Positions 8,749-15,061 of a stretch of 52,054 nt of DNA are shown piece after piece (position 1 is the first letter of the stretch; each line of letters begins with the position of its first letter). The stretch spans positions 1 to 52,054 of the forward strand of contig JADFXS010000003.1 of NCBI GenBank assembly GCA_015233515.1, written 5' to 3'. The DNA comes from Deltaproteobacteria bacterium (GTDB lineage Bacteria > Desulfobacterota > Desulfarculia > Adiutricales > JAGVGV01). The position numbers and the translations under genes are program-made. Below the pieces are notes generated by a model, which was given only the letters and a program-made list of their open reading frames with translations, searched no databases and was not told the DNA's origin.

Positions 8749-9267
8749 CTACTGGGTATTTATCCGATCAAGAATCTGGTTGATCAAATTTATATCCGCC
8801 TTGGGATGGTACTTTTCATCCATGACCACCACCGGCGCCACCGCGCAAGCCCCCACGCAGTTGACTGTTTCGAGGGTCAACTCATGGTCGGCGGTAGTCT
8901 GACCAGGTTCCAATCCCGTGCGTTTACATACGTGCTCCACCATCCGGCCCCCGCCTTTCAGGTGGCAGGCCGTGCCGGTACATACGGCGAGAATATGCTT
9001 TCCCTTGGGCACCATGCTGAAGGACGAATAAAAGGTGGCCACTTCATAAATTTTAGTCAGGGGCACATCAAGGGTTTGAGCCACATAACGCAAGGCGGCT
9101 TCGGGAAGAAATCGATATTCCCGCTGGATGGCCTGCATTATCATGATCATATTTTCCCGGTTTCCCGCATAATCGTCGTTGATGATCCGATCTATCACCA
9201 TGAAATCGATTTCCGGCTCGAGGCCGGGCATCGCCATATCATGCATCATTGCCTCCTCAATCATCAT
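8749..9267 (-). CDS. nuoE: NADH-quinone oxidoreductase subunit E ([2Fe-2S])
   Basis: A 172-aa thioredoxin-like [2Fe-2S] subunit. The ligand pattern CTGTAC, then about 36 residues later CVGAC, is that of the NuoE/HydA/HndA family, and the helical N-terminal half has the usual RFLPEAALRYVAQTLDVP segment. It pairs with NuoF in the diaphorase module, and the genes are adjacent. Several Met codons lie near the N-terminus (residues 1, 2, 7, 8, 11 and 13), so the exact start is uncertain by up to about 12 residues. Confidence 0.93.
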   Translation of the reverse strand: MMIEEAMMHDMAMPGLEPEIDFMVIDRIINDDYAGNRENMIMIMQAIQREYRFLPEAALRYVAQTLDVPLTKIYEVATFYSSFSMVPKGKHILAVCTGTACHLKGGGRMVEHVCKRTGLEPGQTTADHELTLETVNCVGACAVAPVVVMDEKYHPKADINLINQILDRINTQ

Positions 9268-9327
9268 CCCGTGGATGGCCGTTATCCGTGGTCCGCGTCG
9301 GTATGGAATTCAAGTACACCGGCCGGC

Positions 9328-9798
9328 TCAGGCGATCTGATCTTCTTCGTCCATTTTATTGAACGACAAACACCCGGTAGTGCAGACCGTCACACAAACG
9401 GGTTTGAGTCCCTCCTGCAAGCGATCCTTACAAAAGTCGCACTTGACGGCCTTTTCAATACCGGGATGCCACTGAACCGCTCCCCACGGGCAAGCCACGA
9501 TGCAGGCCTTACATCCTACACAGCTGGCCAAGTCCACGTAGACAATGCCGTCCTCTTCCCTCTTTTTCATGGCCCCGGTGGGGCAAGCGGCCACGCAAAC
9601 CGGTTTTTGGCAATGAAAACAGGATAGATACACATAAGCTTCGCGAGGCAGCCCGCGAATCTGGCGTTTTCCCAGGACGACGATCTGGCATAAGCGAGGT
9701 CCTTCCGGTAAATCCTTATTCTGCTTGCAATAGATCTCGCAGCTCAAGCAACCGATACAACGGTCCTTGTCCTGAGTTATGTAGTAGCTACTCATCAT
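9328..9798 (-). CDS. Four-cluster ferredoxin (DmsB/HycB-like) inside the nuo operon
   Basis: A 156-aa soluble protein with 16 cysteines arranged as four [4Fe-4S] motifs: CIGCLSCEIYC, CFHCQKPVCVAACP, CVGCKACIVACP, and CDFC with a final CVTVC. This is the HycB/DmsB/HydN type of electron-transfer subunit. It lies between nuoC and nuoE, with 114 bases to nuoC and 60 to nuoE, and is not a standard complex I subunit. Inference: it may feed electrons from another enzyme (formate dehydrogenase, hydrogenase or ferredoxin) into the complex, or replace part of the wire missing from the short NuoG. No signal peptide is present, so it should act in the cytoplasm. Confidence 0.88.
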   Translation of the reverse strand: MMSSYYITQDKDRCIGCLSCEIYCKQNKDLPEGPRLCQIVVLGKRQIRGLPREAYVYLSCFHCQKPVCVAACPTGAMKKREEDGIVYVDLASCVGCKACIVACPWGAVQWHPGIEKAVKCDFCKDRLQEGLKPVCVTVCTTGCLSFNKMDEEDQIA

Positions 9799-9912
9799 AG
9801 GCTCCTTCCGGACAAGCCTTGATATTATTCAATATGCCCGTGCCGTTTTCCGGTTCATCTTCGCGGATCAGACCAGTCCGCCCCATACGATTTATCACAT
9901 AATATCAATCAA

Positions 9913-10410
9913 CTAAGTCCGCGGACTATCAACCAGCCGTTTCAAAGGCCATATTTCGTACAGCGATCTGCGTCCCTGATCCTTGATCAAGGGATTAAAT
10001 CCCAGGTCATCCGGGAGCAGCAAAGGCTTCAAATTGGGATGGCCTTCAAAGTCGACGCCGAAAAAATCAAAACATTCCCGCTCGTGCCAATCCGCGCCAC
10101 TAAAAATATCGACGATACTCGGGACATTTTTGGCCTGGTGGGGAACAATCACCCGCAACGCCAGACGCGTCGGACGATCATAGCGGTCAAAATGATAGAC
10201 AATCATCAACCCTTCCGTCAGGTCCACTCCCGAGATCGCTTCGATAAAAAACTCTTCGTCCAGCAACATTTTAGCTGCCGGTCGCAAGTGTTCCGCCGAT
10301 ATGAAGCAACTGCCCTGGCAACCGGTTTCGGCGTAATCGCCAACGACCTTGCCCCAACCGGGAATCTTCGCCAGAATTCCTGATGGATAAGAGTCAGAGT
10401 CTTGCGTCAT
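9913..10410 (-). CDS. nuoC: NADH-quinone oxidoreductase subunit C (30 kDa)
   Basis: A 165-aa subunit with the family signature in [22 protein letters not shown] and the C-terminal [11 protein letters not shown]. It is a stand-alone NuoC, not fused to NuoD. The ATG overlaps the nuoB stop (ATGA). The 114 bases downstream, before the ferredoxin gene, hold no open frame and no clear terminator. Confidence 0.93.
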   Translation of the reverse strand: MTQDSDSYPSGILAKIPGWGKVVGDYAETGCQGSCFISAEHLRPAAKMLLDEEFFIEAISGVDLTEGLMIVYHFDRYDRPTRLALRVIVPHQAKNVPSIVDIFSGADWHERECFDFFGVDFEGHPNLKPLLLPDDLGFNPLIKDQGRRSLYEIWPLKRLVDSPRT

Positions 10411-10940
10411 CCCGCCTTATCCTCCTTGGGCTCCGGCCACCAACGCCGGCCGGTCAATTTCTTCTGCAAGGTGAAGAGTCCTTCCAGCAATCCTTCCGGG
10501 CGCGGCGGGCATCCAGGCACGTAAATATCCACCGGAATGATTTTATCCACTCCTTCGACAATTCCATATTGCCCTTCAAAATTGAACGGACCGCCGGAAA
10601 TGGCACAATTGCCCAAAGCCATTACCCATTTGGGCGCCGGCATTTGCTCGTAAAGCCTGACGACCGCCGGAGCCATTTTTTTTGATACAGTGCCGGCCAC
10701 GATCATCAGATCGGCTTGTCGGGGGGATGGTCGAAAGACTTCGGCGCCAAACCGGGAAATATCAAAGCGGGCCATGCCTACGGCCATCATTTCTATAGCG
10801 CAGCAAGCCAACCCGAAGGTCATGGGCCACACAGCCATGGCTCGACAGATATCCAGCACCTGCTGGACGGGGAACTGGGTAACCAGAGGCGCATCGATTT
10901 GAGAAGCGGATGATTTCAGAACGTAATCCGGCGCGGCCAT
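10407..10940 (-). CDS. nuoB: NADH-quinone oxidoreductase subunit B (N2 cluster)
   Basis: A 177-aa subunit with the tandem cysteines of cluster N2 in [11 protein letters not shown], a third Cys in [11 protein letters not shown] and the fourth in [11 protein letters not shown]. It passes electrons to quinone. The frame is open to 11024, but the ATG at 10940 has AAAGGGAG about eight bases upstream and gives a family-like N-terminus (MAAPDYVLK). With this start it overlaps the end of nuoA by 25 bases. Confidence 0.95.
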   Translation of the reverse strand: MAAPDYVLKSSASQIDAPLVTQFPVQQVLDICRAMAVWPMTFGLACCAIEMMAVGMARFDISRFGAEVFRPSPRQADLMIVAGTVSKKMAPAVVRLYEQMPAPKWVMALGNCAISGGPFNFEGQYGIVEGVDKIIPVDIYVPGCPPRPEGLLEGLFTLQKKLTGRRWWPEPKEDKAG

Positions 10941-11296
10941 GTAAAGACTCCCTTTCGCCAGAAAAAGATCACCGCCAAGGCTAAAATACCTATAAAAACC
11001 AATAGTTCTATGAATACGGTCCATCCGGGACTATCAGGGTAAACGGCGGCCACGGGCATGAGATAAAGAACGTCCACATCAAACGCCAGAAATAGCAAGG
11101 CATAGAAATAATAGTTGATCCCGAAACGAACCCTGGCTCGCCCATGGGGGGTGATGCCGCACTCATAGGGCAATTCCAGGTCCCCCCCGCGTGATCGGGG
11201 AGCGACAAAGTGCGAACTGATCACCGGCAGCGCGGCAAATCCGATACCCGCTCCCATGAACAGAAGGACAGCCAGACTAAGCCAGTCAAACTGCAT
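10916..11296 (-). CDS. nuoA: NADH-quinone oxidoreductase subunit A
   Basis: A 126-aa subunit with three membrane helices. The loop has the family motif [22 protein letters not shown], containing the conserved Glu-Cys-Gly, and helix 2 contains [10 protein letters not shown]. An AGGCGG ribosome site lies upstream of the ATG. It is the first gene of the operon, and the bases upstream carry a possible sigma-70 promoter. Confidence 0.95.
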   Translation of the reverse strand: MQFDWLSLAVLLFMGAGIGFAALPVISSHFVAPRSRGGDLELPYECGITPHGRARVRFGINYYFYALLFLAFDVDVLYLMPVAAVYPDSPGWTVFIELLVFIGILALAVIFFWRKGVFTWPRRITF

Positions 11297-11341
11297 AGTC
11301 GTTACCGCCTGTTAATATGTGTGTGTTTTACCGTTGCGATA

Positions 11342-11368
11342 ATTATCACGAACGATTGATTCAATCAA
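11342..11368 (-). promoter_or_regulatory. Possible sigma-70 promoter of the nuo operon
   Basis: On the minus strand TTGATT (complement of 11363-11368) is followed after 15 bases by GATAAT (complement of 11342-11347); reading the -10 as TAATTA gives a 17-base spacer. It lies about 46 bases before the nuoA ATG. This is pattern matching only. Confidence 0.35.
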
Positions 11369-11909
11369 GTCGGTTTTTAAAAAATTCGCGAAATTTTGTC
11401 GGATGCTTTGCGCGGAGTGGATAACCCGGAACCATCGACCAACAAATTATCGTTGTAATTAAATATGTTATAGCAAAATAATCACGATGTCTTTTTTTAA
11501 CCCGGATTTTACATTCCGATTCGTGGCGAGGGGATAAAATGCATTGCCACACACGAAGTGAACTGCTTTCCAGCCCAGGTGTATCGCTGGATACTTCGAG
11601 GCTGAAAAGCGGGAAGCGTGTCATGCCGCCGACAGTTCGGTACCGCGGCAGAAAATAATTACACAATTTTGGTTAAGCATGGATGGATCCGGTCCTTCGA
11701 CACCGATGTGTTGTCGAAGAGGTGGACGATTTGGATTTTATCCGGGAATAACCCAGAAGAGGTCTTACTTGCGACGGATGTTTCAAGGTGGAAATTTGTT
11801 AATAATTTGAAATTTATAAATAAATATATTTTCAGGTGCATACTTAGGTGGACATTGATTTATAATTTTTATCATAAATTAATTAACTTACCAATATAAT
11901 GTAGGCATT
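11369..11909. other. Gap between nuoA and the IS remnant: no gene seen
   Basis: About 540 bases become increasingly AT-rich towards the right. Short open frames exist on both strands (for example 11361-11666 minus and 11618-11899 plus), but they overlap each other, lack convincing ribosome sites and resemble no family I know. The right part presumably contains the decayed left end of the IS1634-like element, but I could not find its terminal repeat. Confidence 0.4.
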
Positions 11910-13198
11910 ATGCATGTGCACCGGGTCAAATCAAGGCAACGCGGTAAAGTTTATGAACAGATTCTCCTTCGGGAATCATATCGTGAACCGGGTCAAGCTC
12001 GAAAAACTCTACTCAATCTGACCAATTACCCCGCTAATGAGATCGAGGCCATTGAAATGGCCCTCAAGCACAAGAATAAATTGCCGGCATTGGAAAAGTT
12101 GATCGGCAGACAAATTATGCTTAAACAAGGAGCTTCGGTCGGGGCAGTTTGGGTCTTGCACAGGCTTTGTCAAAATATCGGCTTCCACAAGGATCCGAGA
12201 AATTCAAGAAACCCCTTGTTGTGCCTACGGATGATATTGGCTCGCTTATTCAATCAGGGCTCCGGTCTAAGTGCTGTCAGCCTGGCCTGGGAGCACGCCG
12301 CGAGCGAAATCATAAGCCTGCCGGATTTCGATGTAAACGAACTATACAATACCTTGGACTGGCTGTCCGACCATAAGATGGAATTGAAAAAAAGCTGTAC
12401 AATCGGAAAGATCGGGAGTCAATATCAGGCCTGTTTCTATATGAGTGACCTCCTGTTACCTGTAGGGTGATAAAAACGAGCTCGGAAACTAGGCTACAAT
12501 CGGGACAAGAAACGGTGGAAAATGTAAATGGTCATAGATCTGATCTGTGACCACCAGGCTGAACTAGTTTCCTTTCGGGTATTCCAGGGAAATATTTTCG
12601 ATATCAAGACATTAGCAGCGCAGATTGAAAAAATAGTCTGGGAATTCGGCTGTGAACGGAACACGATGGTCGACGACAGTAGTATGATACAGAGCAGCAA
12701 GATCGATGACCTGAAAGAGGTGGGCTTCAAATACATAACCGCCATCGCCAAGGTTTAGATCAAATCCATGATCAAAAAACTCATGTTAAAGTTGGGGCTT
12801 TTTTATGAGAAACAATGCGAAGTGGAGCAAAATGGCCAGCGCTTTATTTTACGGAGTAATCCTGTGCGCGCTGAAGAGCTCTCAACGTCGCGGGCTTCGA
12901 GGTTGATGGCGTTTCACCCCCTGGCTGAAGAGCAGAATCAATATCTGGTAGAACATCCTCGGGTAGGCGAATTCAAGGCGCTACAAAAGGTCTGGGAAAA
13001 AGAGAGTCAATAAAAATGGGAGACTTTGTCCTGGTCACCGCTGAAAAGTGGGGTATCAAAGTCGTTGTTGATGAAGTTTATTTGGCTGAAACAGCGGACC
13101 TGGACATCTGATATTGCTTGAAGACCGATCTGCTTCGTGAAGTAGCTGAAGTAAAGACGATTAACGACCGTTATAAAAATTTGGTAGTAAACTACCAC
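11910..13198 (+). pseudogene. IS1634-family transposase remnant with in-frame stops
   Basis: One reading frame carries four pieces of the same transposase: codons from 11910 to a stop at 12468, from about 12528 to a stop at 12756, from 12768 to a stop at 13011, and from 13014 past another stop at 13110 to about 13198. The pieces match the family in order: an N-terminal VKSRQRGKVYEQ start, a central VFQGNIFDIKTLAAQ segment, an RSNPVRAEELSTSRASRL segment and a C-terminal TINDRYKNL. All stops are in frame, so decay is by point mutation plus an apparent internal loss of roughly 100 codons near 12470, because intact relatives are about 550 residues. The C-terminus ends abruptly where the IS200-like element begins. 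Confidence 0.75.
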
Positions 13199-13260
13199 CG
13201 ACCTTGTAGGTGGCGTTGAAGAGGACGACGACTCCTGACAATGTCATCCGCCGTCGTCCT
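13195..13260. repeat. Two hairpins at the 3' side of the IS200/IS605-like tnpA (likely right end)
   Basis: CCACC (13195-13199) pairs with GGTGG (13209-13213) around a 9-base loop. AGGACGACG (13222-13230) pairs with CGTCGTCCT (13252-13260), with a small inner stem TGAC/GTCA. IS200/IS605 elements have no terminal inverted repeats but subterminal hairpins recognised by TnpA. The position just beyond the tnpA stop codon, next to the interrupted IS1634 frame, fits a right end. Confidence 0.5.
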
Positions 13261-13261
13261 T

Positions 13262-13687
13262 TCATAACCGGAGCTGTTCGTCTTGTATTTGATCATCTTG
13301 CTGTTTCTTTAAATAGTTACGGATAGTATCTCTATTAATGGCTACCGTATTGACAAAATATCCCCGAGCCCAAAGGTGCATGCCCCAATATTTCTTGTCC
13401 AATTTAGGAAACGCCTTTCGCAATAGCTCGGCGCTTTTGCCCTTCAAGACTTTCATGATTTGGGCAAGAGCATATTTCGGGGAAACCGATAAGTGCATGT
13501 GGACATGGTCCGAAGCTATTGCCCATTCGATGATTTCCACATCCAGCCAATCACAAAGCTCCAGCAAAACACTTTTCAGTTTGGGCTTAATCTCAGAAAC
13601 TAATACCTGGTACCTATACTTCGGAACCCAGACAAAATGGTATTCAAATCGATACGTAGCGTGGGATGAGGTCCGATATCCTTACAT
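13262..13687 (-). pseudogene. tnpA: IS200/IS605-type Y1 transposase TnpA with a stop at codon 2
   Basis: The frame is family-like from its first residues (YRTSSHATYRF, then YHFVWVPKYRY) to the end. It has the HUH metal motif in DHVHMHLSV, the ALAQIMKVLKGKSAELL helix, YWGMHLWARGYF and the catalytic tyrosine context RNYLKKQ. The expected ATG is complement(13685-13687), but the next codon, complement(13682-13684), is TAA, after which the frame is open to 13262. No other ATG precedes the conserved N-terminus; the only downstream start with sense is a TTG at 13567, which would remove the first beta strand. It is therefore probably inactive unless translation restarts at a non-ATG codon. No tnpB is present, so it is an IS200-like single-gene element. 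Confidence 0.8.
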
Positions 13688-13923
13688 GGGGCACCACTCC
13701 ATAAAAATGGGGTACCCTAACAGACTTCAAACACGTCAACATGATTGGCTCGTTAGATGTGTGGGGCCTCCGCCCCCACGCCTCACCACTGGCAATGCTG
13801 GTTGTTTTGACCTTGAATAAACTTTTCTCGTGTGTAAGACCCCATATACTGAACAAGCATTTCACCCAAGATACTGAATATGAGCAAATGACCGAGAATT
13901 GCAGATATTTTTTTAGAATGGCT
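13688..13923. other. Probable left end of the IS200-like element and flank
   Basis: This stretch upstream of tnpA contains an imperfect hairpin, GTGGGG...CCCCAC, around 13760-13783, of the kind seen at IS200/IS605 left ends. No supported gene was found; the open frames here on both strands overlap one another and the tnpA frame. The exact element boundary cannot be placed without another copy. Confidence 0.35.
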
Positions 13924-13951
13924 TTTACAAAGAAAAGAATTATGATATAAT
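13924..13951 (+). promoter_or_regulatory. Sigma-70 promoter with overlapping inverted repeat, upstream of the Fe-S protein gene
   Basis: TTTACA (13924-13929), a 16-base spacer and a perfect TATAAT (13946-13951). An inverted repeat, GAATTAT (13937-13943) with ATAATTC (13959-13965), brackets the -10 and the predicted start site near 13958, and could be an operator. The AT-rich context makes chance matches likelier, but the perfect -10 and its location are good. Confidence 0.6.
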
Positions 13952-13994
13952 AATAATTATAATTCTAATGGTTGTTATAGAAGGGGGAATAATT

Positions 13995-14888
13995 TTGAAC
14001 GAAAAAGAAGCGAAATTAATAATTAAATATGTGGTAGAAATCACAGAACCAAGATGGAAACAATATGATCAGCATTGGAAAAATATTGATAAGATTTTCA
14101 TATTACATGGATATGAACAAGGTGGGTTTGAATTTTTCAAATTTGCCCCTTTATTGGAGAACAAAAATATTTTAACAATAAATAAGTTAGGTGGCATCAT
14201 TGATTCATTTGAAGGCGAAAACAAGTATAACAGAACATTTGCTGGTTCACTAACGGCACAGTTTTATATTGATCTTCAAAATAATAAGTATGGCCTACAT
14301 GGAAACGAATTGTTTAGTTCTATAAACTTTTTTTTTCAAAAACGTTTGGGGAAGCCTGGCCCGTGGTTTTGGAGAACTATTTGGCAAATGTTGATTTGCT
14401 GCCGCTACTTAAAAAATAATTATTCATCTTCATTTTCGCGGTATCTGTTTATTAAATATCAAAACTATTCAAAAAAGAGAGAGGTAAATGATGACACATT
14501 ACTATCATTATCATCTGAAGATTGGGAACGGTTTAAAAAAATTGCGAAACCATGGAAAGATCTTTATGGGATCGGCGAAAATGTTTTTGATTTCATACTC
14601 GGAGATATCGTTGAGGCTAATTTCGCATCTTCGTCATTTAAGCTAGACTCTGCAAATGAGTATTTCTTTAAGGTCACTGGAATTTCGCATCTTATACCAA
14701 CTTTAAATCGAGATACTGTCATAGTTTTTTTAAAAAAACTCGGAATGCGATATAACCTAAGAGAAATTAACAAAGGTATATACACGTATTGTTCAGAAAC
14801 TGAATCAAAAAATTACGGGTTTTGTAGATCACGGATTAAATGCCGACATTGCAAAGTTAATTCAATTTGTAAACAGGCATTGTTATAA
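13995..14888 (+). CDS. Uncharacterised protein, possible HhH-GPD-like DNA glycosylase fold with C-terminal [4Fe-4S] motif
   Basis: A 297-aa soluble protein, AT-rich like the Shango genes that follow. I do not recognise it as a named family. Two features point to the endonuclease III superfamily. One is a helix-hairpin-helix-like LYGIGENVFDFILGD near residue 190, followed by a stretch with a Lys and Asp (FKLDSANEYF). The other is four C-terminal cysteines at 277, 283, 286 and 292, spaced C-x5-C-x2-C-x5-C, close to the C-x6-C-x2-C-x5-C [4Fe-4S] loop of endonuclease III/MutY. The N-terminal half (about 150 residues, aromatic-rich) is unassigned. An ATG at 13968 is in frame, but the TTG at 13995 has AGGGGG at ideal spacing and is preferred. 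It lies 173 bases before sngA on the same strand. A defence role is inference from position. Confidence 0.6.
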   Translation: MNEKEAKLIIKYVVEITEPRWKQYDQHWKNIDKIFILHGYEQGGFEFFKFAPLLENKNILTINKLGGIIDSFEGENKYNRTFAGSLTAQFYIDLQNNKYGLHGNELFSSINFFFQKRLGKPGPWFWRTIWQMLICCRYLKNNYSSSFSRYLFIKYQNYSKKREVNDDTLLSLSSEDWERFKKIAKPWKDLYGIGENVFDFILGDIVEANFASSSFKLDSANEYFFKVTGISHLIPTLNRDTVIVFLKKLGMRYNLREINKGIYTYCSETESKNYGFCRSRIKCRHCKVNSICKQALL

Positions 14889-15061
14889 CCTATGTTTAAA
14901 TCCAAGGAGTACTAATACAATTTATAAATCAATAGGGCCTGTAAATGAGCCATCTTTAGAAATCGATGGTTTCGTAATGATTCTGGATTAGAATTTTTTT
15001 ATGCGCAAACGAGGTCTTGTTTTTTTGACCATAGGTCGCTGACAATAACGAGGACACCTCT

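Noticed and set aside
8371..9627. A 418-codon open frame on the plus strand
   Set aside because: It lies antisense to nuoF, nuoE and the ferredoxin gene, all of which have clear motifs; its protein is low-complexity, His/Gly-rich and matches no family.
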